Assembly: GCA_030386875.1 (NCBI GenBank)
Contig: CM059575.1
Coordinates: 43,182,859-43,246,858 of the forward strand
Direction: 5' to 3'
Length of the DNA stretch: 64,000 nt
From: Morinoia aosen
Lineage: Eukaryota; Arthropoda; Malacostraca; Amphipoda; Talitridae
Made by a program: the position numbers and the translations under genes. Below are positions 26,340-35,965 of the stretch, one piece after another. The notes beneath the pieces are model-generated. The model ran no database searches. It worked only from the letters and a program-made list of their open reading frames with translations, and was not told the DNA's origin. Position 1 is the first letter of the stretch; each line of letters starts with the position of its first letter.

Positions 26340-27540
26340 TTAAGGAAGCATGAAAAAAAAATATACATATAAATATACATCCGTCTATATAAATACATAT
26401 ATATATATTCATACATATATATACATGTACATTTACACACATACATATACATGTATACACGTACACATAAGCATGAGGACCAAGAAGATTATAGGCTTTG
26501 TATTTCTAATCCAACAATTTTGACATAGTGGTCATTAGTTAATAAGCATTTTATTTAAACAAAAAGTGGATGATCGCACAACAAATGTATAGTTTTTACA
26601 TGAATGCTTTACAATAAAAAAGAGATGACGAGTTAGGTAATGTTACAAGTTGAGAGTGAACAGAAAAAAGACCATTATCTCTAGTAAAATGCTAGTTGTC
26701 AGTCTAGTACACACGTGTGCACATATACACGCAAATATATACACATACACAAGCACGCACATACCTACACCAAACTCGTAAGGATACACACGAACAACAG
26801 TCTACCTAAGCATTTCTATGCATCGAGGCAATACATACGCATTCTATTTAGTGTCATACGCATAGCGTGCACACGTACACATATATACAAGTAAGCATGT
26901 GCGCGAATATCAGCGTAAACCAGTCAGTATGAACCAGAAATTCCAATCGAGGGAAACGGAGAAAATATCTTTTATTATGGCATGAATTTTATAAAATTTC
27001 GTACTAAAAATAGTGGCACAAAACAGTCTACCTAAGTCTGAAACATGAAAACGGTTGTGGGACGTGAATAAGAAAGAAAACATTAATGTCCTATAAAGGT
27101 TTCATATTAGAAAAAAAATCACATTATCTTTGAAATATGGCGCAAATTGTCGGCAATTGATAAACAAACATAGGTATCACATATTATAAACATATAACTA
27201 TAAGCGTAATACTGCAGTATAAATGGATGATCACATAACGAATTTATTGCTTTTTTTACATGGATGCTTTACAATATCATATTAGAAAGAAAATCACATT
27301 ATCTTTGTAATATGGTGCAGAATGTCTGCAATTGATAAACACACACACACACACATAGGTACCATGACGGTCTAGTTTGATGCTTGCACAGAAATGGAGA
27401 GGAATGACATAAAATGCAACCTTCGACTGGTTTATCTACTCTAGTGCACACAGGTGTACGTGCACATATGCACACCCATATGCCCACATACACCTATATA
27501 CGTACACACATATTCAAGTAAGCATGTTTGCAAATGGCAG
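26340..27540. repeat. Microsatellite-rich region with internal diverged repeats
   Basis: Runs of (TA/TACA), CACACA and related sequence at 26350-26470, 26700-26790, 26860-26910, 27335-27355 and 27440-27520. Longer imperfect repeats are interspersed: TGGATGATC...CATGxATGCTTTACAAT near 26567 and 27221, ATCACATTATCTTTG...GCAATTGATAAAC near 27118 and 27294, and CAGTCTACCTAAG near 26799 and 27026. This looks like an expanded tandem array in the LINE-B 3' region. Confidence 0.7.
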
Positions 27541-27697
27541 CGTATAGGCGATCAAATCACAATACCTACGCATACTTTAAAACTGTTGTGTGATATCTTG
27601 TATTATAAAACAATAAGCGAGGGAGATTTATGAGCAATGGAGATACCAGGCAAATGAGATTCGACAGTACTTATTTTGTGTGTTCTGTAACTAAGAA

Positions 27698-28781
27698 TTA
27701 TTCTTGGGACACAAGATGACGAGTTATTTTGGCTTTAAATTCTCTCGGTCTTTGAGGGACTTTAATACTCAGGGGAAGTTTGTTCCACAGTAAGGCGCCT
27801 GATATGGACAGAGCTTTCTGCCCTAAGTGAGATGAACGATAGTTGACTAAGACATTATTGTTTCTATTCGGTTTTTGATTGGTTACAGTGGGTGGATGGA
27901 AACACACTATCTCAGCATTACTCTGAGGAAGATATAACGAGGAGAATACGTATTGGGCCTTCTGCATGAGGAGCCTTTCTTGGATAGGAATCCAGCCGAG
28001 TTTATTGAGGAGAGGGGTTACGTGATCACTTCTTTTGAAATTACCGTTGCATACCACCTTCGCTGCAAAATTCATGCACTTTTGTAAGTCCCTTTGAAGG
28101 TATTTAGGTAAGTCTCTCCATACTAGGCTGCAGTAGTCAATGCGCGATAACACAAGGGATTGAATTGCTAATAATCTGGATTTTTCGTCTAGCATACTTT
28201 TTATACGATGAAAAACCATTAAAGTTCCGTAGATTTTGTTGCAAGTAGTCTCAACGTGAGATTTGAAGGACATATTTCTATTAAACCAGATTCCTAGATT
28301 TTTAACTTTTTCTGATGCATTTATTTTATCATTTCCAACTGCAAGAGTAAGATCTGAAGTTTTTTTAATTGCATCTTTGGATCCAAAAATAATGCATTGT
28401 GTTTTATTAGCATTTAATTTAAGACCATTTCGGTCGTACCATGATTTCAGGCTAGGCAGTAAAGTTTCGGTTTTAATTTGCGTCTGTGGTATTTCCGATA
28501 CAGAACTTGTTATTGCAATATGAACATCATCTGCATACATTGAGATCCGTGTGTTAGAAGGCATTGGAGGGAAATCATTACTGAAAATAGAAAACAGTAG
28601 CGGACCAAGAATGGATCCTTGGGGAACACCAAAATTGTTTTGAATGAATGGGGATAATTTGTTTTCTATGCGGACTGCATGAGATCGATTTGACAAGTAA
28701 CTTTCAAACCATTGCGTGTCTATTCCCAAGTTCAGTATTTTACGTAGAAGTCTATCATGTTCGACGCTATCGAACGCCTTA
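27698..28781 (-). pseudogene. LINE-B RT, C-terminal part
   Basis: From KAFDSVEHDRLL through FGVPQGSILGPLLFSIFSND, MYADDVHIAI (the catalytic YADD box) and the thumb, to a C-terminal region ending ITRHLVSQE. The C-terminal GxxLWNKLPLxIKxxxxxxxFKxxI block is typical of LINE ORF2 ends. The open frame appears to begin earlier only because it reads out of the Harbinger terminus. Confidence 0.93.
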
Positions 28782-28899
28782 GGGTGCTTACACACTACGA
28801 GCGGAGCGGAGCGGCGCGGAGCGGAGCGGCGAGGAGTATAGCGGAGCGAAGCGGCGAGGTGTTCACATACAAGCGGAGCGGCGCGATTGATCAGTCGCT

Positions 28900-29087
28900 A
28901 AGGAGGACTTTGTGAGTGCATTCCTGCTGCTGGACGGAGTAAAAAATAAAAGAAAGCACTGGATCCATCCCTTAAATTCTGCGAGAAAAACCCATGGTGA
29001 ATTTCATCATCTGTACGAGGATCTGAAAAGAGATGAATCTCGATTTTTCTCATACCTAAGGATATATTTTAATTGTAACATATTTTA
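28900..29087 (+). pseudogene. PIF/Harbinger transposase fragment, N-terminal region
   Basis: The uninterrupted frame reads EDFVSAFLLLDGVKNKRKHW then IHPLNSARKTHGEFHHLYED and LKRDESRFFSYLRIYF. WxHPLNxxRxxxGEFxxLxxxLxxDxxxFFxYxR is the well-known segment at the start of Harbinger nuclease transposases, upstream of the DDE core. The DDE core is absent, so the element cannot move itself. No start codon is assigned. Confidence 0.75.
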
Positions 29088-29357
29088 ATTGTATGAACAT
29101 GTTCAAAAAACATTACCAAACCCTTATAAAACCTTTCTTTAATGTCATATTGTATGATTAGAGAAAATTAGTTACCCACTTACCAGTGTATTACAGTTTT
29201 CTATTAAACCTCAATGAAAATATTAAAGGTAAACTCACCAAATTCAGTCCGCCGCTAGCGGCAATAAATGTCCCTGAATTTCTCGAGCGTGCCGCTCCGC
29301 TCCGCTCTTCGCCGCTCGCTCCGCTCCGCTTGTAGTGTGTAAGGTAAAGCGTCTATA

Positions 29358-30317
29358 CGAGGCCTGTCGAAAAAGTATCCGACCTTTGGCCAGAAAAAAT
29401 ACTTCAACAACCTGACGGGGTTGGGACCCTAATCCCCTTCAAAGTAGGCTCCTTGTGCTTCCACACACTTAGCCCACCGATCCTTCCACTGCCGGAAACA
29501 CCTCTGGAAGTCTTCTTTTGGAATGGTGTTCAGCTCTGTCGTCGCGTTCCGCATTATCTCTTCTCTACTCTCAAAACGGGATCCTTTCAGTGGTGTCTTC
29601 AATTTTGGAAACAACCAGAAGTCGCAAGGAGCCAGGTCTGGAGAGTAGGGAGGTTGGCGAACGGTCGTAATTCCATGTTTGGCCAAGAAATTGCGGATCA
29701 AATGGGATGAATGTGCGGGCGCGTTGTCGTGATGCAAGTGCCAGTTGTTCGCAGTCCACATGTCTGGTCTTTTGCGCCGAACTGCATCACGAAGTCGCCG
29801 GAGAACATCCTGATAGTACTCCTTTGTCACTGTTTGTCCTTCCGGTGCGTATTCGTGATGCACAATTCCACGGACATCAAAGAAAACAGTCAGCATCACC
29901 TTGATTTTGCTTCGCACCTGCCGCGCTTTCTTCGGCCTTGGAGACTCGGGATGCTTCCATTGGGATGACTGTCTTTTTGTTTCTGGGTTTTGTGTTACAC
30001 CCATAGCATCTTCCCCAAACACCTGCTGAATCTTACGAATTGTTTCAATTTGAGAATCACCAAGCTTTTGACAAAATTTGATGCAGTGTCTTTGCTCAAT
30101 TCGTTCAGTCATCTTGCAAGAAAACTAAATCCGACAAACACTTAGAACAGCACCTTACTTGGCGACCACCAGCCAGTGACTGGCCCAAGTGAATGCGGTG
30201 AAAAAAGTCAAGCATGCGCATTAAGATTCCTCCTTCCACCGTGCACAGTGGCGCCGCCTTAGAATCACTACTTTGCGCGGGAAAAATTAAGGTCGGATAC
30301 TTTTTCGACAGGCCTCG
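29358..30317 (-). mobile_element. Mariner copy 1, internally deleted (960 bp)
   Basis: 29-bp perfect terminal inverted repeats beginning CGAGGCCTGTCGAAAAAGTA, flanked by TA at 29356-29357 and 30318-30319. It lies inside the PIF/Harbinger element. Complete mariners are about 1.3 kb; this one lacks about 0.35 kb of the transposase gene. Confidence 0.95.
29429..30112 (-). pseudogene. Mariner transposase, internally deleted (copy 1)
   Basis: 227 residues, against about 345 for an intact mariner transposase. MTERIEQRHCIKFCQKLGDS begins the first helix-turn-helix. The frame then jumps from GEDAMGVTQ to NPETKRQSSQWKHPESP, removing the rest of the DNA-binding region and the first catalytic Asp (the DESW motif). 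The other two acidic residues remain, in HHDNAPAH and PDLAPCDFW, 34 residues apart (D34D), the mariner signature. The frame stays open, so an inactive and possibly inhibitory protein could be made. Confidence 0.93.
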
Positions 30318-30403
30318 TACATAGGAATAGCCAAAGACATTATTGACGCCCGTCGCCGCTCCGCTCCGCGCCGCTCCGCTCCGCTCGTAGTGTGTAAGCA
30401 CCC

Positions 30404-30650
30404 TAAGAGAGATCGAGTAGCAGCATGAGTGTTACATTCTTTTGATCGATGTCACTGTATATTTTTTCAGAGATATTGAGCAGAGCGTCTTGAGTGCTAG
30501 TATTTCTTCTATAGGCATATTGATTTTGGTGGAGTAGATTTGACTCGTCCAGGTGAAACGACAGTTGATTTGTCACCACTTTCTCTAATAGTTTTGACAT
30601 GACAGGCAAAAGACTGATGGGCCTGTAGTTTGATGCTGTATTTAGGTCAC
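30404..30650 (-). pseudogene. LINE-B RT, segment before the insertion
   Basis: NYRPISLLPVMSKLLEKVV, HQNQYAYRRNTSTQDALL and LLLDLS are RT motifs 1-3. The frame breaks exactly at the PIF/Harbinger terminus. The other half resumes as KAFDSVEHDRLL at 28781, so LLLDLS plus KAFDSVEHD is the broken RT motif A. Confidence 0.9.
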
Positions 30651-31072
30651 CACTTTTTATGCAACGGTCTAATAATGGAGTGTTTCCATTGGTTTGGATG
30701 CATGTTGGTTACTATTGATGTATTAATTATCAGACGAATCCATGGTGCTGTAACAGGGAAACTGTCTTTAAAATATTGAAGACTGATACCATCATGTCCA
30801 ATTGCCTTTGTGTTTTTTAGTGAGTATAAGATATTTTGTAACTCCGGTAAATCGACAGAGCGTGGTATCCACTTGACATCAGTCCTCGAGGGTGCAGTGG
30901 GGCATGAATTTTCAATTTTCGTTTCATCTGGATTGGTACACCCCTCACTGAAGACTTGAGCCCCTACTTTTGAAAAGAATGTGTTGAAATCTGTGGCTGT
31001 TGCCAAGGGATTTTCAAAATTACTTTTGCGATCTAGATTTTTATATGGGGCTACCTCACTAATGATTTCCAA
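30647..31072 (-). pseudogene. LINE-B RT, N-terminal segment
   Basis: Encodes FNTFFSKVGAQVF, AIGHDGISLQYFKDSFP and HSIIRPLHKK, the usual region leading into RT motif 1 in CR1/Jockey-like elements. A frameshift at about 30650 (HKKW stop) separates it from the next segment, which begins SGDLNTASNYRPISLLPVMS. Confidence 0.82.
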
Positions 31073-32290
31073 GATCGTTTCGGGTTATTTTTAGCCGTTA
31101 TCAGTACCTGGTGGAAGTGAGTTTGTTTCGCTTCAGTGATTTTCTTTCGAAGAATTTTCTCATGTTCTTTATATCTCTTGTGAAAGGTACTGTTTGATCT
31201 ATTTTTTTTGTACTCTCGCAAGTTAGCTTTCTTTATTCTGCTCATCTCTTTCACTTCGTCAGTAATCCAAACAGTCCGTTTTGGCATGGTATTTTTGGTA
31301 ACGTAAGGTGCACATTCGTCGAGAGCTGTTGTGAAGTTCTCGTTGAAGATTGACACTTGAATGTCAACATCGTCAGATTGCTTCATTTTCTGGAATTCGG
31401 TGGACCTATCGAGAAGTTTTTCTTGAAATAGTTCTGCTGAATTGTGCCTTTTCGAGCGATAGGTCATTAAGCGGTATTTTTGTCTTTCCTTTGCAATATT
31501 AATTTCACATTCTATAGAGTGGTGATCGGAAATAGAAGGTGATATTACTGTACTAAGCATTGCAGTGGGATTATTTTTGATTGCTAGATCGAGGAGAGTT
31601 GCAGAAACTTTAGTGATGCGAGTCGGTTCTTTGACCATTTGTGATAAGCTTAGTTTATACAATAGTTTGCTTAGCTGATTGTTTTTGTCCGTTAGGTCAA
31701 CATTAAAATCTCCGAAAGCAATGAATGATTTTTTTGCCTGAAGGATTTCTTTGAAGGTTTCCTCAATGAAATCTAGTGTTAGATTAAGGGAAGACGATGG
31801 GTGCCGGTAAAGGCTGCCAATGATGATTGATTTGTGTTTATTTATTTGCGCTTCTAACCAAACCATTTCAATGCCTTCGCAAACTTTATTCGCTAATAGT
31901 GAAGATGTTGAGTACATTTCTTTCACAAAAATACAAGATCCACTACCTCGGCTGGTTTTAGCGCCATCGTAGCGGTACAACACGTAATCAGGAATGGAAA
32001 AAAATGAACTTTGGGTTCGTGAATCAAACCAGGTTTCTGAGACACACAAAATGTCAATTTCTTCAGTGACCAACATTACTCTGATTTCATACAATTTACC
32101 ATTCAGGCTTCGAGCATTTACATGCTTAATTTTGATTTTACCTATATTAGCACTCTTTTTGAAGGTAGCAAAGTTACTATTTCGATGGGATCGTTCAGGG
32201 GATTTATCGATTTTGTCTAAGTTGCCCAGGGTGTTTGGCCCAGCTTCTGCTATGTAAGAAAGTCTACTATTTGGCTGGGCAGCGGCACTC
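31051..32290 (-). pseudogene. LINE-B AP-like endonuclease and linker
   Basis: The same frame as the OTU region continues from QSAAAQPNSRL through HVNARSLNGKLYEIRVML, ILCVSETWFDS, RGSGSCIFV, FIAFGDFNVDL and SDHHSIECEI. These are the N, E, GDFN and SDH catalytic motifs of the LINE endonuclease that nicks target DNA. The frame is lost at about 31060 by an apparent single-base deletion, after NNPKRSWKS, and resumes as EIISEVAPYKNLDRKS in the next frame. Confidence 0.85.
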
Positions 32291-32292
32291 TG

Positions 32293-32772
32293 TCAAGATG
32301 AGGTGATCCCGGTCTGATTTTTGCCTTGTGTGACAAGAGCACTGTAGTGATCGCTTTTACGATGGAGCAGTAGTGGAGGGTTATTATTTGATAACTCTGA
32401 AATGGGATTGACTGATATTTTCAAAACACAATGATCCTGTTCATCCAGGATGGGAAGTTTTTGGCCTGTCACATTTGAAATGATAAGTGGTATAAGGTCT
32501 ACAGCAGCTTTATCAAAATGTTTGTCGTCAATGTAATTATCTATGAGGTTTTGCATGTCTCCACTGTTCTTGTAAAAAAAATTAGCGTATGTGCTGTTGT
32601 TTGCTTTACTCTCTGTTTTGATTGCAGCCTTTAGGGAATTGTAATTCCAATATGATGCCGGTTGTTTTGTAAGTAGATGAGCTACTGCATGGAGGAGGCA
32701 GTGTCCATCGGCTTTGGTGGGAATCAGTTTTATGTTCCATGATCGTTTCAATTCATCCATTGTGGAATTCAT
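32293..32772 (-). pseudogene. LINE-B OTU-like cysteine protease domain
   Basis: 159 residues from ATG at 32772. KADGHCLLHAVAHLL matches the OTU catalytic block (DGxCLFRA, with the catalytic Cys), and SDHYSALVTQ near the end matches the OTU catalytic His block (xHYxxL). Spacing of about 120 residues fits small OTU domains. OTU proteases cleave ubiquitin chains; they are known as accessory domains in some LINEs and RNA viruses. The frame ends in TGA after GITSS, but the same frame continues downstream into the endonuclease, so domain and EN-RT were probably one polyprotein or are joined by readthrough. The start is chosen because it overlaps the upstream stop. Confidence 0.72.
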
Positions 32773-33460
32773 GCGTTCACAAATGGGGCTGGAGACGTTT
32801 TTTTCGTACTTTTTACATCATTAAGAGGTTCTGAGAGGTGCGGGGAATTTACGTTTTTCTGGCTCTGAAAGGGCGGGCTGTGGTGATTTCTTGTATGGGG
32901 ATTTGCATAGAACTGAGAAATGCTCGCGTCAATTCCATTTTTCTGGCGATGATTGTGAACACAGTTGGGTAGTGGATTTTCCATCGATTGTCGACTGCAA
33001 TTTTGCAGCGATTTCTCTCTTCCTGTTGATTTCACTGCTTCCGAGTATGTGATTGGATGTTGATTTATACTCGTGTCTAAGAGGGGCTTTTCATCCTCTG
33101 CATCAGCATTGGATAGCAATGAAAACCTATCTTTTGTAGGCACTCCGCAATTGTTTGTGGCAGATGCAGTAGAGGGCTTGTTATATGAGGGCAAACATCG
33201 GGAGGAGAGGGGGGGATAGGGTTTCTTATATGAAGGCAAACATCGGGTCATGCTCCTGGAGGTTTCACGTGGAAAGGCGGTCAACTTAGAACAATCATTC
33301 AACTCATTTTGCTGTTTTGCATAATCATTAGAGTATTCAATTTCTTCATTCAGGTCATGGGAGTTTCTGACACAGGAGATAAATTGTGAAGTTAGTCTCA
33401 AAGGTGATCTTAGAGCAATTTGTTGAAGAAAATGATGCGTGTCTTCTCGCGTAACAGGCC
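32769..33460 (-). pseudogene. LINE-B ORF1 (C-terminal part)
   Basis: The frame from about 33460 down to the TGA at 32771-32769 encodes a polar, Ser/Asn-rich protein with a repeated RCLPSYxKP motif and the segment PLLDTSINQHPITYSEAVKS. No zinc knuckle is visible. The open frame extends upstream of 33466 only by reading antisense through LINE-A ORF1, so its real start is absent and the element is 5'-truncated. Its stop overlaps the next start in an ATGA. Confidence 0.55.
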
Positions 33461-33473
33461 AGTCGGATAAGAA

Positions 33474-34039
33474 GATAAATAACATAGTCTCTCGTCTAGA
33501 GCGACTCGAAAGAAAAGAAGAACGTGAAGAATTGGAGAACAAAAAACGCACTTTGGTTATATCAGGGGAACTGCCGCAATCACGTCCTGAAGAAAATTGC
33601 ATAGAAACGATGTGCCAGCTCAATGAAGGACCAACTCAAAATCAACCTGAGTAACTCTGACATCACCACAGCGAGTAGATTGGGAAAAAAACCTCCACCC
33701 GGAAACGTCGATAGAAGAAACATTTCTTTTGAGCTACGACAATACGAAAAGAAGCAAGTTCTGACAGCCTGCCGTGTGACTAAACCACGTGAATTCTACG
33801 TGAATGAATACTTAGTACCTTCGCGAGCAAGTATAATGTACACTCTGAGATTGGCCAAACGAAAATTTCCGGAACCAACAGGACCCGCAAGAAGTTTGAA
33901 TGGGAATATCAACGTCTTCTCTCCAAAGATACCTGGACAAGTAACTCAGAGACCTCTAACCATCAATACACCTGAAGAACTAGAAAAGTACTTGTTGCAA
34001 CATGTCGGCAAGTCCTCAGAGGAAATTATTCGTGATTAG
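33474..34039 (+). pseudogene. LINE-A ORF1, C-terminal part
   Basis: Continues the coiled coil (KKINNIVSRLERLERKEERE), then RTLVISGELP and an RRM-like or LINE-1-ORF1p-like region (NISFELRQYEKKQVLTACRV, NEYLVPSRASIMYTLRLAKR). A one-base insertion at about 33620 shifts the frame: CQL is followed by NEGPTQNQPE and stop in one frame and by KDQLKINLSNSD in the next. It ends at a TAG at about 34039. It is a nucleic-acid-binding protein by family, non-functional here. Confidence 0.75.
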
Positions 34040-34643
34040 TATTTTTTTGGACTGACGTATTGAGTTTAATATTATTTTGATATCTGTCCACATGTTTCCT
34101 TATTGATTTTTGATTGAATTACCTTTACCTCTTCAAGGCATCCACATCGACCTTGCAGCTTTGTTTTGCTGCTTACTAAATTGTTTTTTTCAATTTCTTT
34201 CTTTTCTCCTTTTTTATCGAATGCTCATACCGAACATGCTGCTCAGACTTAACTCGTTTATATGTTTCTAAATCTGGAAACAATTTAGATAGTCAAGATT
34301 TTTAAATTCCATAAATAACTTCACTGTCACTTCGTTTTTAAATCCATTTCGTCCTTGCTACATCTTATAAGTGTTATATGCGGATACCACTGGTACGACA
34401 GCCTTGTAACTACATTATTTGCCATTTATGATCCCTAATGTTCCTGCTCATGGACTGAGTTTGCGCTCTCCTTATGAAATCATACTAGGTTTTAGACAAT
34501 TTAGACTAATTATCTCTGTGTGTTTTTAGTTTCTCTTTCTTTAATTTAATTATAAGTAGGAATGTCCTTATTTTTACCTTGATCCTGTAGTTTGTATCAT
34601 TTTTATTTTTACGTTACATTTTACTTACTGTCTCTTAATTCTA
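34040..34643 (+). other. LINE-A spacer between ORF1 and ORF2
   Basis: 600 bp, T-rich, no coding signal. Length is plausible for a CR1/Jockey-like intergenic spacer, or it may hide degraded ORF2 5' sequence. Confidence 0.5.
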
Positions 34644-35015
34644 ATGACTGACCATGTTGATATATTCGACAATATTGATCCAGATCTCAATCATTTGAAT
34701 AGACTGCACCCAAACCTAAATGAAACTGGAAACTGTAAATACCTAAATATTAAAAAATTCAATGAATCGATGAGGAAGACCTGTAACGATTTTTCTCTAC
34801 TATGTTGGAACTGTAGATCCATTTACCCGAAAATAGATGAAATATCTTGTACTATCACTGAGCTGAACAGCAATTTTGATGTTCTCAGTTTCACCGAAAG
34901 TTGGCTAGATGACTCATCTAAAGTCCTGATTCAAATTCAAAACCATTATAGCCATCATTCACTCCGTAGTAACAAACGTGGTGGTGGCATCAGTACGTAC
35001 ATATCTAAACATATA
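34644..35015 (+). pseudogene. LINE-A endonuclease, N-terminal part
   Basis: Starts MTDHVDIFDNIDPDLNHLNR. LLCWNCRSIYPK and LSFTESWLDDS are the Asn and Glu motifs of the AP-like endonuclease. GGGISTYISKHI ends at the mariner TA target. The downstream half resumes FESHSKCIYDRERIEILF at 35966, and the two join in frame if one TA is removed. Confidence 0.85.
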
Positions 35016-35963
35016 CGAGGCCTGTCGAAAAAGTATCCGACCTTAATTTTTCCCGCGCAAAGTAGTGATTCTAAGGCGGCGCCACTGTGCACGGTGGAAG
35101 GAGGAATCTTAATGCGCATGCTTGACTTTTTTCACCGCATTCACTTGGGCCAGTCACTGGCTGGTGGTCGCCAAGTAAGGTGCTGTTCTAAGTGTTTGTC
35201 GGATTTAGTTTTCTTGCAAGATGACTGAACGAATTGAGCAAAGACACTGCATCAAATTTTGTCAAAAGCTTGGTGATTCTCAAATTGAAACAATTGGTAA
35301 GATTCGAGATGAGTCATGGGTGTACGGGTACGACCCAGAAACAAAAAGACAGTCATCCCAATGGAAGCATCCCGAGTCTCCAAGGCCGAAGAAAGCGCGG
35401 CAGGTGCGAAGCAAAATCAAGGTGATGCTGACTGTTTTCTTTGATGTCCGTGGAATTGTGCATCACGAATACGCACCGGAAGGACAAACAGTGACAAAGG
35501 AGTACTATCAGGATGTTCTCCGGCGACTTCGTGATGCAGTTCGGCGCAAAAGACCAGACATGTGGACTGCGAACAACTGGCACTTGCATCACGACAACGC
35601 GCCCGCACATTCATCCCATTTGATCCGCAATTTCTTGGCCAAACATGGAATTACGACCGTTCGCCAACCTCCCTACTCTCCAGACCTGGCTCCTTGCGAC
35701 TTCTGGTTGTTTCCAAAATTGAAGACACCACTGAAAGGATCCCGTTTTGAGAGTAGAGAAGAGATAATGCGGAACGCGACGACAGAGCTGAACACCATTC
35801 CAAAAGAAGACTTCCAGAGGTGTTTCCGGCAGTGGAAGGATCGGTGGGCTAAGTGTGTGGAAGCACAAGGAGCCTACTTTGAAGGGGATTAGGGTCCCAA
35901 CCCCGTCAGGTTGTTGAAGTATTTTTTCTGGCCAAAGGTCGGATACTTTTTCGACAGGCCTCG
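35016..35963 (+). mobile_element. Mariner copy 2, internally deleted (948 bp)
   Basis: Same 29-bp perfect inverted termini as copy 1, TA at 35014-35015 and 35964-35965. The non-coding ends and the transposase C-terminus look identical to copy 1, while the internal deletion differs. Inserted in the LINE-A endonuclease. Confidence 0.95.
35221..35892 (+). pseudogene. Mariner transposase, internally deleted (copy 2)
   Basis: 223 residues. The first 25 match copy 1, then the frame passes from GKIR directly to DESWVYGYDPETKRQ. All three catalytic acidic residues (in DESW, HHDNAPAH and PCDFW) are kept with D34D spacing, but nearly the whole helix-turn-helix DNA-binding region is gone. The product could have an intact catalytic fold yet not recognise its ends. 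Left deletion breakpoint differs from copy 1 and the right one differs by about ten codons. Confidence 0.93.
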
Positions 35964-35965
35964 TA

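Larger units (their letters stand above)
28782..30403. mobile_element. PIF/Harbinger-type element, internally deleted and split by a mariner
   Basis: The ends are perfect inverted repeats of more than 30 bp beginning GGGTGCTTACACACTACGAG and continuing in (GCGGA)-rich repeats. The flanks are TTA (28779-28781) and TAA (30404-30406), i.e. a 3-bp TWA-type duplication with one mismatch. The host LINE-B RT frame is restored when it is removed. It keeps a Harbinger transposase fragment (28900-29087). Without the mariner it is about 660 bp. A second internal right-end-like sequence (29293-29345) and left-end-like sequence (28857-28882) suggest a compound structure. Confidence 0.8.
25971..33466. mobile_element. 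7.5-kb insert in LINE-A ORF1, flanked by 7-bp ATAAGAA
   Basis: ATAAGAA at 25964-25970 and again at 33467-33473 bracket the insert; removing the insert and one copy rejoins the LINE-A ORF1 frame exactly. The insert carries LINE-B on the minus strand (coding 33460-27698) plus 1.7 kb of microsatellite-rich DNA (25971-27697) that would be the LINE-B 3' region. The left end is A/G-rich on + (pyrimidine-rich in LINE-B sense), which is unusual for a LINE tail. Confidence 0.65.
27600..33466 (-). mobile_element. LINE-B: non-LTR retrotransposon with OTU-like, EN and RT domains
   Basis: Minus-strand LINE reading from about 33460 to 27698: an ORF1 tail, an OTU-like cysteine protease region, an AP-type endonuclease and a reverse transcriptase, then a C-terminal region ending RHLVSQE and a stop at 27698. 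The RT is split by the PIF/Harbinger element 28782-30403. One in-frame stop (32293) and two single-base frameshifts (about 31060 and 30650) make it inactive. It belongs to the CR1/Jockey/L2 group by its motifs and is a different family from LINE-A. Confidence 0.8.

Noticed and set aside
26340..27540. CRISPR-like array
   Set aside because: Repeats are imperfect, of simple CA/TA composition and irregular spacing, in a eukaryotic transposon context.
29453..29968. Several open frames antisense to mariner copy 1 (and 35353-35979 for copy 2)
   Set aside because: They mirror the transposase reading frame, occur identically in both copies and have no domain of their own.
25971..33473. 5' inversion of a single LINE by twin priming
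   Set aside because: The opposite-strand halves encode two different EN-RT families, and the ATAAGAA duplication plus frame continuity support insertion instead.
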